Assembly (NCBI GenBank): GCA_039193385.1
Contig: JBCCWR010000055.1
Span: 1 to 14,866 of the forward strand
DNA from: JBCCWR01 sp039193385
Lineage (GTDB): Bacteria > Verrucomicrobiota > Verrucomicrobiia > Methylacidiphilales > JBCCWR01
Direction: 5' to 3'
Length of the DNA stretch: 14,866 nucleotides
Below are positions 1 through 7,871 of the stretch, piece by piece (within the stretch, counting starts at the first letter, position 1; every line of letters begins with the position of its first letter). The notes below the pieces were generated by a model. That model was given only the letters and a program-made list of their open reading frames with translations. It did no database searches and was not told the DNA's origin. The translations under genes and the position numbers were made by a program.

Positions 1-1902
1 GACGGACCAGAAGCCACTAAAATTGTGGATAATGAAAAGCATAGGCGCCAGGAATATGGCAACCTGGAAGGTGAGTGCAAAAGGCACAGAGATAATGTCA
101 TGAAAATGTTCTTTTTTCATAGCTTTACGTTCTTCTTCAGTAAGAGATTTTTTGAGAGGTCCCCATAAACCAAAGGGTCTGGTTTTTTTGTAGAAATTAA
201 CCAAAACTTTTTCTTCAGTAGGGCGACTGAAATATGTACCTAAAATACAGCCACTGAAGCCGGAGGCTAAGGCAATGCCGAAGGTCCAGAATTCATTAAG
301 CTCCGGAAAGAAGATGCGTTGAATAATAGCACCAGCGAGTCCTGTCAAGGTTCCCCAAGCAAGTCCACCACCATTAAAACGCCACCAGTAAAAACGTAGG
401 GTGATGGGCACCATAAGTGCAGACCCAATGCCCATGATAAACCATCCCCAAATTTCATTAATGCTGCTTAATGTAGCGGCAAAAACAAAGGCAAGTCCTA
501 CAAGAGCTAGAACAGTTAGCCAACTGATATAAATAAGTTCCTTGGTCTTGGCTTTGGGTCTCATATACCCAAGATATAAATCATTAACGACTAATCCCGT
601 AGTCTGGTTCACATAGCTGGCGAATGTAGACAAAGAGGCAGCGACGAAGGCAATAACTAGGAGGCCTCGTAATCCCTCGGAGACAGAGTTAATAAGCGCT
701 GCAGGTAAGATTTTCTCCGGATTAACCCCTCCATGATAACCGAGTAACTGGATTTTCTGATTCCAGGCATTGGTAGAAGTATCATTAGCACTGGTGGCAA
801 GGAGTGCTTCTAATTTAGCAATGAGCCCGGGGGGTTGGGATTCTGGCGCATTGGCAATTTCTGAGATGATGCTAGGCCATGTTCGGACATCAGCTTCAGG
901 ATAAGCACTTCGAATAACAGCGGATGCTTGATCCGTTGTTGTGGGATCAGGGTATAGATCATTAATTAAAAATATTCCCATAACAGCCAGACCCATCATC
1001 ATAGGCCAGCGAACTGCCATCAGTAATGTCCAGAGAAAGGTCAGCTTGCCGCATTCTTTGTCATTCTTGGCTCCAAAGTAACGAGGTTCTCCTCCTGCTC
1101 CCATGCCAAAGAATATGTTTCGCATCAGGTAGAGACTCATAATGATAATGAGATGTGTATAGGCCTCATAGCCCTTAGGCATTTTTGTTTCCCATTGCGG
1201 ATACCAGTCTTTCCATTCAGTGTTTCCACTAACTTTGACTGCCGTATCATAAAAAGCTGTTGTATCCGTTATTAAGTTAAATGAGATAATGGAAATGAAG
1301 ATAACAGCAACAATGATAATGGCTGACTGAAAGAGGTCTGTAAGAATGACTCCATAAAAGCCTGAAAACATCGTATAGATGGTCGCTGCTCCAATCATAA
1401 CGGCGGCGCATTGCCATGGTTCAAAGGGTAGAAACATAGCCAGAAATATTCCTGTGCCATAAATGAGATAAGCCATCAGACTGACGTTATTAAAAAAGCC
1501 TCCAGCTACACTTAGAATGCGAGCGAAGTGAGCTTCCCAGCGATCACCAAAGCGGAACAGATTCCATTCAGCATTGGTCATACAACCTGAACGTCTGTGC
1601 CACTTTCCAGTCCATAACATCATGAAAACCAAAATAAGAACGGCACCACCGCGGAATTCGATAAAAAGCCCTCGAGGGCCCAGCAGGAAAAGAAAGGATA
1701 CGATCAGCGCTGTTCCGGCAAGATCAAGAAATTGAGCCATGCCAGATATACCCATGGCCCACCAGGGAAGCTTATTACCACCAATGACATAATCTTTTAG
1801 ACTCTCGGATGCTTTGTTTTTTAGAGCCAGGCCAATGCCAACAAGAATGACGATGTAGAAGCCCATTAAAACGTAATCGATGGTTCCGAAGTAGCTATTC
1901 AT
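1..1902 (-). CDS. Sodium:solute symporter (SSS family), C-terminus cut by window edge
   Basis: This is an inner-membrane sodium-coupled transporter, probably for a sugar or sugar-like solute given its neighbours; the substrate cannot be read from sequence. The frame is open for 634 codons from the ATG at 1902 to the left edge, so the C-terminus is missing. Many hydrophobic segments are visible. Residues about 421-443 (AASLSTFASYVNQ then a VVNDLY) match the conserved SSS segment with the Ser/Thr pair associated with sodium binding. Between two membrane segments, roughly residues 316-400, lies a long hydrophilic stretch that looks like an enlarged external loop. Near the end, around 560-605, is a basic cytoplasmic stretch followed by another membrane segment. 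It lies 300 bp downstream of the GH71/99-like gene on the same strand. I see no Shine-Dalgarno sequence before the start. Confidence 0.88.
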   Translation of the reverse strand, partial: MNSYFGTIDYVLMGFYIVILVGIGLALKNKASESLKDYVIGGNKLPWWAMGISGMAQFLDLAGTALIVSFLFLLGPRGLFIEFRGGAVLILVFMMLWTGKWHRRSGCMTNAEWNLFRFGDRWEAHFARILSVAGGFFNNVSLMAYLIYGTGIFLAMFLPFEPWQCAAVMIGAATIYTMFSGFYGVILTDLFQSAIIIVAVIFISIISFNLITDTTAFYDTAVKVSGNTEWKDWYPQWETKMPKGYEAYTHLIIIMSLYLMRNIFFGMGAGGEPRYFGAKNDKECGKLTFLWTLLMAVRWPMMMGLAVMGIFLINDLYPDPTTTDQASAVIRSAYPEADVRTWPSIISEIANAPESQPPGLIAKLEALLATSANDTSTNAWNQKIQLLGYHGGVNPEKILPAALINSVSEGLRGLLVIAFVAASLSTFASYVNQTTGLVVNDLYLGYMRPKAKTKELIYISWLTVLALVGLAFVFAATLSSINEIWGWFIMGIGSALMVPITLRFYWWRFNGGGLAWGTLTGLAGAIIQRIFFPELNEFWTFGIALASGFSGCILGTYFSRPTEEKVLVNFYKKTRPFGLWGPLKKSLTEEERKAMKKEHFHDIISVPFALTFQVAIFLAPMLFIIHNFSGFWSV

Positions 1903-2202
1903 GGTAATAATTTATGTTGGTTTAAGTATCAGAGGTTAGGTGTAGAGAAAATGAGTGTGTCACGCATGGTAAAAATCAGTTAGAGCGGTACCTACTTATT
2001 CCGGGAGAAATGAATCATTGTATGGTTATGTTGTACATGTGGTTTTCAATAAATACAGGGCAGAGAGGCTAAAGTTTAACTCTGAGAGTGGCAAGTGCTA
2101 TTACAGGATATGAGGGAAAAGAGGGAAGTAATATTGCGTAAATATTTCGGATTATTAATTTATTAAGGTTATAAGTTTAACAGAAAGGGCAGTAGGAGTT
2201 GC
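1903..2202. other. Intergenic region before the symporter gene
   Basis: This 300-bp gap separates the stop of the GH71/99-like gene from the symporter start. No convincing ORF is present; the longest ATG frame noticed is about 20 codons on the plus strand. It contains the dyad at 2061-2084 (separate entry) and two AATATT copies at 2130-2135 and 2141-2146 separated by 5 bases. I see no strong GC stem with a T-run, so a terminator is not supported. The size suggests the symporter may have its own promoter. Confidence 0.5.
2061..2084. promoter_or_regulatory. Short dyad upstream of symporter gene, possible operator
   Basis: CAGAG at 2061-2065 and CTCTG at 2080-2084 form a 5-bp inverted repeat. 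Between them TAAA and TTTA (2070-2073 and 2075-2078) form a second small dyad. It sits about 160 bp before the symporter start on the minus strand. Arms this short arise often by chance, so an operator role is only a possibility. Confidence 0.2.
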
Positions 2203-3516
2203 TTAGAAGTTAGGCATGGAATCTGAGGCCTTTATCTCACCTTTCATTAATTCACTTATTTTGCCTGTGAGGCGTAAGTAATAGTCAGGTTCATGAGGTT
2301 TATACGTAAGAAAGGTGTTGCCTTCAGGAACCTTATTACTGACTTTAAAAATCTGTGTTCCTTCATCCATCTCGTCAAACATGGCTACATATAGCATTTG
2401 TGCGCCAGCTCGTTTAGCAGCTACAGCTTGAGACCATAGGAATAATCCATCTTCTCGGGGTATGTGATCAAACTTTGCATTTTCATGGGAATAACGATTT
2501 CCCCAGCTAAACCCAGGAAAAGCCAGCGGCATGTATTGAACATTGTTCTTTTTACACCATTCAAAGTCAGGTTGAACGTATTCTTTGCCTCGCTTTAGAG
2601 CTGTTTTTGAACCACCAAACCGTCCCACAGTCCACGGCAAAATAACATCTGCAGTTTTGATGATTTCGTGAAACTTGGCATCACTCACTGCATCATTTTG
2701 CAGTGTTCGCCAGTAGGTGGGCAGACCCAAAAGAATACTGCAGCCTCCATAGTCAGGATCATTTTTGAAGAATTCAATGAGCTTAGCTACTTCATCCAGA
2801 GTGTATTTACGTCCATCGGAAAATCCTACTCCCCATATGGCAACCAAAGGTTTAGACTTATTTTTAATGTAGGCAGGATCATGTCTTAGATCAAAAATAT
2901 CATTCAGTTCTTTCCAGTCTTTAATGACTTTCTTCATTTCGCCGTGAGGCATACCGGAAAGGTCATACATAATGGCATAAGCTCTTTGATGAGCATTGGC
3001 TGATTTCTGGACATGGCTTAAAACCCGGTCATTTGAAGGTCTCAATAGATGTGACTGATGATGAAATCCCGTTACATCCAAAGTAAAGCGTTGAAGGAAA
3101 GCGCCATCAATATTATGTTCACGCATCCACTGAAAATGGCGGTTCACCGTGGTGGCATTCTCGGAAGAAAAGACATATGCCGTGCTGCCATCTTTATATT
3201 TGAAGTCGGTAGCGAATTTTTCGTGGTCTGATAGCTCACTCATATCAGGCCAGAAATCGATGCCTGCTTTACCTGGGGTAAATTCCTCTTCATAGGTTTC
3301 ATAGTGTTCCCAGCCCATACCGGCTCCGTCGGTAGGTGTTCTATACCATCCTTGATAACCAACGTATACCTTGCCATCCATGTCGCTTGCTGTTGGAAGG
3401 CTTTTAGTTGGGGAAGTAGCTTTTGAGTTGGCGTTTGCATTGCAACCCGTCTGAGTCAAAAGAAGGACCAAAACAATGCTGCTGTTAAAGAGATTTTTTA
3501 TGAAGGACTGGTTCAT
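2203..3516 (-). CDS. Exported GH71/99-like glycoside hydrolase family protein
   Basis: This 437-residue protein resembles the bacterial GH71/GH99-like group, TIM-barrel proteins related to endo-alpha-mannosidases and alpha-1,3-glucanases. The match begins at VYVGYQGWYRTPTDG (from about residue 50) and ends with DEMDEGTQ, which lines up with the GH99 motif NEWHEGTQ. The two Glu there, E382 and E385, keep the spacing of the GH99 catalytic pair. The N-terminus has a basic start, a hydrophobic stretch at about 13-20 and Cys25 in QTGC. This resembles a lipobox, but Gln at -3 replaces the usual Leu, so lipidation is uncertain. The start is ATG at 3516, 32 bp after the stop of the TIM-barrel gene on the same strand, which suggests co-transcription. 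The true substrate is unknown; many homologues carry only loose names such as xylosidase or arabinosidase. Confidence 0.82.
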   Translation of the reverse strand: MNQSFIKNLFNSSIVLVLLLTQTGCNANANSKATSPTKSLPTASDMDGKVYVGYQGWYRTPTDGAGMGWEHYETYEEEFTPGKAGIDFWPDMSELSDHEKFATDFKYKDGSTAYVFSSENATTVNRHFQWMREHNIDGAFLQRFTLDVTGFHHQSHLLRPSNDRVLSHVQKSANAHQRAYAIMYDLSGMPHGEMKKVIKDWKELNDIFDLRHDPAYIKNKSKPLVAIWGVGFSDGRKYTLDEVAKLIEFFKNDPDYGGCSILLGLPTYWRTLQNDAVSDAKFHEIIKTADVILPWTVGRFGGSKTALKRGKEYVQPDFEWCKKNNVQYMPLAFPGFSWGNRYSHENAKFDHIPREDGLFLWSQAVAAKRAGAQMLYVAMFDEMDEGTQIFKVSNKVPEGNTFLTYKPHEPDYYLRLTGKISELMKGEIKASDSMPNF

Positions 3517-3548
3517 GTATTTGGATGCTAGAAAAATTAATAACGCAT

Positions 3549-4814
3549 TTATGCGACTGGCTGAGGATTTTCAGTTGCTTGTTCCAGCCATTCTTTCCAT
3601 CTAGATTCAACTACTTTCATAGGAGCTTTAGGCTCCCAGTTTTCATCGTAAACAGAAAAGTGTTGAGGTTTAAAATCACCTGGAAGCACATCATTAGGTT
3701 GAGTGGATGGATCATCTCTGTCGGCTGCAATATCAACAAATTCCCATCCAAAATGAGTACCGTTTTTTAATGTATTGTTGAGCAATCCCTCCATATCGCT
3801 TTCATAGTAATCCGCTCCATTGATAGTCATATGCTCTGCAACCACCCAGTCGCGTCCTGTCTCTGTCATAACCTGTTTAACACGATCGTAAGCACGTTGG
3901 TTTGGTTCACGGTTGATGTTGCACCAGGACCAATTGACCTGAATGATGTCTGATTCTGTCATGTTACGTAGAAGCTCTACAGCATCACCACAGCGCTGCA
4001 GCATAGTATCTTCCTCAGCATCAAGATAATCCGTGGCAATCCAAAGAGGGTTATCATTAGCACCTGCACGTAGAGCTTTGGCATCACCATTGATCCATTC
4101 TGCCAGGTGCTGTGCTCTAAACTTATTCCAAGCCTGTGAGGCAGTGAATTCTTCTTGCGCTGGGAAGGTGTCAGGGAATTTTGTTTCAGCAAACTCAGGG
4201 TTTTTCTCTAACCAGGCAGTGTAAGATTTTTTAGCTGATTCAGAGTAGTCAAGCCATTGCGCTCCCATGTATTGAGGCTCCACAGTCGTTTCAAAATAGA
4301 GAAAGTTTTCTGCTCCTAATTCAGCAACTATATTAGTCATATAAGCTCTTGATGCTTCCAGATATTCATCGGAAAAGAGTGAAGGAACGATGCTGCCATA
4401 ACCATATTCTGTATCATTCACTGGCTGTCCAAGATGATTTACGGCTACAGCGTTTGTTTTATTTTTCCAGAAGCCTTCGGGGATTTGTCCTCCTCCTACA
4501 CCATAGGTTTCAACAGATAGGGAGGCATACATGCCATGGTCATGAATTTTCTCAATCAACTTTTTTAGCGGCGATAGGTCTACTTCGATCTTGCCATTCC
4601 CGGATGGATTAAAATGATGCCAATAACAGTTGATGGCGATGTTGTTATAGTGTTTAGAGGCAATGAGTGGAAGATCTTCGATTAGTTGTTCGATTTGTTC
4701 TTCATTACCGTAATTGCGGAGGGGCTTACCACTTTTAAGAAAAAGGTGTTTTTCATCGACCCATAATTTTCCGTCTTTTAAGAAGTGATTTTTGAAATAT
4801 GAATGCTGCTTCAC
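3549..4814 (-). CDS. TIM-barrel glycosidase-like protein (GH-A clan type), non-ATG start
   Basis: The protein looks like a (beta/alpha)8 glycoside hydrolase of the GH5/GH42 type, but I cannot assign a family. Numbered from the GTG at 4814 (421 residues), YFETTVEP at 173-180 (E175, E179) resembles an acid/base strand end such as NEP. WVVAEH with E327 is a candidate nucleophile strand. No signal peptide is visible, so it may act in the cytoplasm on an imported sugar. The start is unusual: there is no in-frame ATG before residue 95, and an in-frame stop lies at 4857-4859. Only TTG at 4850 (433 residues) or GTG at 4814 remain. GTG is preferred because it is a commoner start codon and gives a natural N-terminus MKQHSYFKNHF. 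A frameshift at the 5' end cannot be excluded. It is the first gene of the minus-strand cluster. Confidence 0.7.
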   Translation of the reverse strand: MKQHSYFKNHFLKDGKLWVDEKHLFLKSGKPLRNYGNEEQIEQLIEDLPLIASKHYNNIAINCYWHHFNPSGNGKIEVDLSPLKKLIEKIHDHGMYASLSVETYGVGGGQIPEGFWKNKTNAVAVNHLGQPVNDTEYGYGSIVPSLFSDEYLEASRAYMTNIVAELGAENFLYFETTVEPQYMGAQWLDYSESAKKSYTAWLEKNPEFAETKFPDTFPAQEEFTASQAWNKFRAQHLAEWINGDAKALRAGANDNPLWIATDYLDAEEDTMLQRCGDAVELLRNMTESDIIQVNWSWCNINREPNQRAYDRVKQVMTETGRDWVVAEHMTINGADYYESDMEGLLNNTLKNGTHFGWEFVDIAADRDDPSTQPNDVLPGDFKPQHFSVYDENWEPKAPMKVVESRWKEWLEQATENPQPVA

Positions 4815-4882
4815 GAATGCGTAAGTTAAAAAGGGTACTCTATTTGGCAAGTCATTTTACTGGAATTGGTTAAGACATTTTC

Positions 4883-4917
4883 ACTACAGAGTGTAAACTT
4901 TATTTTCGTACTGTAGT
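4883..4917. promoter_or_regulatory. Inverted repeat in the divergent intergenic region
   Basis: ACTACAG at 4883-4889 and CTGTAGT at 4911-4917 are perfect 7-bp inverted repeats with a 21-bp spacer. They lie between the minus-strand glycosidase-like gene and the plus-strand moaA, where promoters for both directions are expected. The spacing, about two helical turns between half-sites, would suit a dimeric regulator. No known operator consensus was recognised. Confidence 0.3.
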
Positions 4918-5005
4918 ATGTAGTTGTTTTGGTCTAATTATAAAAAGTTATTTATTGGCTAGTTACATTGGCGGCGCAAAACAGATGATAAAAAGAGTTA
5001 GATTG

Positions 5006-5035
5006 TCTGCCGTCTATTGCTAAGGTCAAGGCAGA
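5006..5035 (+). promoter_or_regulatory. Possible leader hairpin just before moaA
   Basis: TCTGCC at 5006-5011 can pair with GGCAGA at 5030-5035, with a further G-U pair outside, around an 18-nt loop. The 3' arm ends 17 nt before the ATG at 5053. It overlaps the possible upstream TTG at 5017, which is one reason to prefer the ATG start. It could affect moaA translation. I could not match it to the Moco RNA motif found before moaA in other bacteria. Confidence 0.25.
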
Positions 5036-5052
5036 TTGTTGGATTATGTACC

Positions 5053-6033
5053 ATGAAAGACCCTAAAGGCAGAAAGATTGACTATTTACGTATATCGATT
5101 ACGGATCGATGCAATGAACGTTGCGTTTATTGTATGCCTGAAGATTTTCAGCAATGGTTGCCGCGTGAAGAGATTTTGACTTATGAAGAGATTTTGTCTG
5201 TTGTTGAGGTGGCGGCTGGTCTAGGTGTTAGGAAAATCCGTGTTACTGGGGGCGAACCTCTTTTGCGAAAAGGCGCGGTAGACTTTATAGGAAAACTTTT
5301 CAAGGTTAAGGGGATTGAGACAGTTACACTTACGACCAATGCAACACGCCTAGCTTCATTAGCTAAGCCTCTTTATGATGTCGGACTTGAACGAGTGAAT
5401 ATCAGTTTAGATGCTATAGATAGTGCTATCTACAAAAGTCTGACGGGCGGGGTATTAGAGAATGCCCTAGCAGGTATTCGTGCAGCCAGAGATGCAGGTA
5501 TGAAGTGTATAAAACTGAATATGGTTTTGATGCGCGGTAAAAATGAAAATCAAATTTGGCCGCTTCTGAATTATGCCAAAGAGATGAATCTGCCACTCAG
5601 GTTTATTGAACTCATGCCAGTCAGTTTGACTGATATGCTTGATGAAAATAATTTTTACCCCATCGAAGAGCTGAAAAAATATCTACGTCGTTACGATGAT
5701 TTAGACATGCTTGATCATCAAGATGCTTTTGGTTTTGGACCCGCACGTTATTACCAGATGCGTAAAACAGGTGTAACCGTAGGCTTCATCGGTGCAATAT
5801 CTGATCTTCATTTTTGTGAAACGTGCAATAAAGTCAGACTCACTTGCGATGGTAAATTGAGGCCATGCTTGGGAAATCACTTGGAGACAGATCTTAAAGC
5901 GGCACTTCGTCCTTCTATTGATAGTTCTAGAATAGAGCAGTTGATTCAAAGCACATTATGGATGAAACCTGATGAGCATGTTTTCAGAGATAATTATCAG
6001 CCAGGTCGTATTATGACTGCGATTGGTGGTTAG
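5053..6033 (+). CDS. moaA: GTP 3',8-cyclase MoaA (Moco biosynthesis, radical SAM)
   Basis: MoaA is a cytoplasmic radical SAM enzyme that converts GTP to 3',8-cyclo-7,8-dihydro-GTP, the first step towards molybdopterin; MoaC completes the step. The CxxxCxxC motif for the SAM-binding cluster is C20, C24 and C27, followed by GGEPLLR at about 66-72. The second iron-sulfur cluster is seen as C255, C258 and C272. The chain ends in IGG, the C-terminal double glycine typical of MoaA. The 326-residue length fits the family. The start chosen is ATG at 5053; the frame extends to a TTG at 5017, but those 12 residues are not family-like and overlap a possible hairpin. It heads the Moco operon, with only 6 bp before moaD. 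Confidence 0.97.
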   Translation: MKDPKGRKIDYLRISITDRCNERCVYCMPEDFQQWLPREEILTYEEILSVVEVAAGLGVRKIRVTGGEPLLRKGAVDFIGKLFKVKGIETVTLTTNATRLASLAKPLYDVGLERVNISLDAIDSAIYKSLTGGVLENALAGIRAARDAGMKCIKLNMVLMRGKNENQIWPLLNYAKEMNLPLRFIELMPVSLTDMLDENNFYPIEELKKYLRRYDDLDMLDHQDAFGFGPARYYQMRKTGVTVGFIGAISDLHFCETCNKVRLTCDGKLRPCLGNHLETDLKAALRPSIDSSRIEQLIQSTLWMKPDEHVFRDNYQPGRIMTAIGG

Positions 6034-6039
6034 TTTTAT

Positions 6040-6285
6040 ATGCGCATTCAACTTTTAACATTTGCTACAGCGAGAGATTACTTTGGCTTTGCAGAAAAGG
6101 AGGTTTCATTTAACGATGGCGAATCATCAAAAGTTTTGTTTGCGAAATGTAAGGCTGGTTTTAAGCCTGAAGAACTAGGGTGGCGTGTTGCTCTCGATGG
6201 TGAGTATATCGAGTGGAATGAGATGCTTGATAAAAAGGCGAACGGTAAAGATCTGGCGGTGATTCCTCCTGTTAGTGGTGGTTAG
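6040..6285 (+). CDS. moaD: Molybdopterin synthase small subunit MoaD
   Basis: MoaD is the ubiquitin-fold sulfur carrier of molybdopterin synthase. After adenylation and thiocarboxylation of its C-terminal glycine it donates sulfur to precursor Z within the MoaD2-MoaE2 complex. The 81-residue chain starts MRIQLLTFATARDYFG, a typical MoaD first strand, and ends PPVSGG, giving the required Gly-Gly tail. Length matches the family. It lies 6 bp after moaA and just before moaE, which separates it from ThiS, the similar thiamine carrier. The activating enzyme MoeB is not in this window, so it must come from elsewhere or be shared with the ThiF type. Confidence 0.95.
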   Translation: MRIQLLTFATARDYFGFAEKEVSFNDGESSKVLFAKCKAGFKPEELGWRVALDGEYIEWNEMLDKKANGKDLAVIPPVSGG

Positions 6286-6298
6286 GCTGAAAATTAAT

Positions 6299-6676
6299 AT
6301 GGATACGCATATTCGGATTATTTCACGACAGGTTGAAAAAGAAGATTTACCGAGACTCGAGAATACCGGAGCTATCGTTGAATTTTCAGGTACTGTTCGT
6401 CATGAGGAGAACGATCAAAATATCCTTGGCCTGGAATATCAAGCATATGAGAACATGGCGATTCGCCAGATCAAAAAAATTGTCTCAGATTTATCGGACG
6501 AGTTTCCCTGTCAAAGGGTGGATGTTATTCATCGTATTGGACGAGTGCTTGTTGGGGAAACATCCATTTATGTTCGAGTTTTAGCTAAACACAGGTTCGA
6601 GGCTTTTAATATGTGCATGGGGTTTATGGATAGATTAAAGCAGGATGTACCCATCTGGAAGATCGGATCTTTCTAA
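6299..6676 (+). CDS. moaE: Molybdopterin synthase catalytic subunit MoaE
   Basis: MoaE converts cyclic pyranopterin monophosphate to molybdopterin, using sulfur delivered by MoaD. GAIVEFSGTVR near residue 25, VDVIHRIGRVLVGE in the middle, and DRLKQDVPIWK near the end are characteristic. The two Lys in that last motif keep the 7-residue spacing of the E. coli catalytic K119 and K126. The protein ends only four residues later (125 residues, against 150 in E. coli), so the C-terminal segment that carries E. coli R140 is absent. The start chosen is ATG at 6299, 13 bp after moaD. A GTG at 6275 would overlap the moaD end and add eight residues that are not family-like. Confidence 0.95.
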   Translation: MDTHIRIISRQVEKEDLPRLENTGAIVEFSGTVRHEENDQNILGLEYQAYENMAIRQIKKIVSDLSDEFPCQRVDVIHRIGRVLVGETSIYVRVLAKHRFEAFNMCMGFMDRLKQDVPIWKIGSF

Positions 6677-6680
6677 TACT

Positions 6681-7871
6681 ATGAAAGAGCTTTTACCTCT
6701 TGATCACGCCTATGAGCTAATCGATAAGCATGTTGCAGAACTTGAAGCTAAGGCGACGTCTCTTGAACAGGCTCCAGGTTCTATTCTCAAGCAAGAAATC
6801 TTTGCGGATAGAGATGAACCTCCGTTTGATCGATCTGCCATGGATGGTTTTGCTGTGTTAAAGACTGAGCAGCGAGAGCTTGGGCAAACATGGGAACTTA
6901 ACGGTGAAATTCAGCCTGGAGATTCGCATCATGCCAAACTCCTGCCTGGTCAATGCATAAAAATTTATACGGGCGCCTGTGTTCCTGAAAACGCGCGTGT
7001 TATCAAAAAGGAAGACGTTGATCTTCATGATAACAGAGCTGTGCTAAATCATTTAGATAATGAAGATCACATACGTTACCGGGGAACACAGGCAAAAAAA
7101 GGTGAAGTGCTTTTATCTCAGGGAACTGAGTTGCAAGCGGTCGAACTTTCTATTTGTGCGAGTGTGGGAATGACGGAGCCTTTGGTGAGTAGACGCCCGC
7201 GTGTTATTCATGTGGCTACGGGGAATGAATTAGTCGATCCGCAAAAAAATCCTTTAGCAACAGAAATTCGCGATTCAAATTCTACTTTGATAGCGTGTTT
7301 GCTGAAAGAGCAAGGTGTTGACTTGATTGGACAGTATAGACTTAAAGATAATCTCGAAGCTGCTCAAAAACTCATGGGAGAAATTCCTGATTATGATCTG
7401 ATTTTATTTTCCGGTGGTGCGAGTGTAGGAGATTATGATATCGGTAGGCCATTGCTCGAGAAGATGGGGTATAAGATTCATTTTAGTCGTTTGAATTTGA
7501 GGCCGGGTAAACCGTCTATTTTTGGCACTAAGGAGAATCAAGCCGCCTTTGTTATTCCTGGCAATCCTGTTTCTCATGTCGTTGTTTTTCATCGATTAGT
7601 TCGACGTGCTTTGATGTGTATGCAAGGTAAGCATACTGGCTTGCAAAAAGTTAGAGCTAAGCTTGTAGAAGGCATTTCGGCGAGATCAGGAAAAAGACTT
7701 ACTTTTAATCCAGCCATAGTTTTTTATGAAACGGGCAGATGCCAAGTGCGTCCTTTGAGCTGGCATCATTCAGGGGATTTGCATGCTTTAGCAGGAGTGA
7801 ATGGATTAATATCTATTGATCCTGAAAACATTCCTAAAAAAGGAGATAAGATTTTGGTAGATTTATTATGA
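6681..7871 (+). CDS. moeA: Molybdopterin molybdenumtransferase MoeA
   Basis: MoeA inserts molybdate into adenylated molybdopterin, the last step of basic Moco synthesis. SAMDGFA at about 52-58 carries the conserved Asp. VIHVATGNEL opens the MoaB/MogA-like domain, SGGASVGDYD lies at about 244-253, LRPGKP at 273-278 and PGNPVS at 293-298, and the C-terminal domain follows. The 396-residue length is normal. The start chosen is ATG at 6681, 4 bp after the moaE stop; an in-frame ATG at 6645 would overlap moaE by 32 bp and adds residues not seen in the family. The stop codon overlaps the moaC start (ATGA at 7868-7871), which indicates translational coupling. Confidence 0.96.
   Translation: MKELLPLDHAYELIDKHVAELEAKATSLEQAPGSILKQEIFADRDEPPFDRSAMDGFAVLKTEQRELGQTWELNGEIQPGDSHHAKLLPGQCIKIYTGACVPENARVIKKEDVDLHDNRAVLNHLDNEDHIRYRGTQAKKGEVLLSQGTELQAVELSICASVGMTEPLVSRRPRVIHVATGNELVDPQKNPLATEIRDSNSTLIACLLKEQGVDLIGQYRLKDNLEAAQKLMGEIPDYDLILFSGGASVGDYDIGRPLLEKMGYKIHFSRLNLRPGKPSIFGTKENQAAFVIPGNPVSHVVVFHRLVRRALMCMQGKHTGLQKVRAKLVEGISARSGKRLTFNPAIVFYETGRCQVRPLSWHHSGDLHALAGVNGLISIDPENIPKKGDKILVDLL

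Noticed and set aside
1926..2060. Small plus-strand ORFs in the gap before the symporter gene
   Set aside because: The frames are 10-20 codons, without a ribosome binding site or similarity to known small proteins.
4918..5052. Moco riboswitch before moaA
   Set aside because: One short stem is visible, but I could not match the conserved Moco RNA core by eye. It is kept only as a possible leader hairpin.
5053..6033. MoaA as a sulfatase-maturing radical SAM enzyme (anSME), because sulfatases are nearby
   Set aside because: The C-terminal IGG, the C255/C258/C272 cluster spacing and the adjacent moaD, moaE and moaC identify MoaA. anSME has additional Cys clusters not seen here.
6040..6285. MoaD as ThiS
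   Set aside because: Both end in Gly-Gly, but the position between moaA and moaE and the typical MoaD start decide for MoaD.
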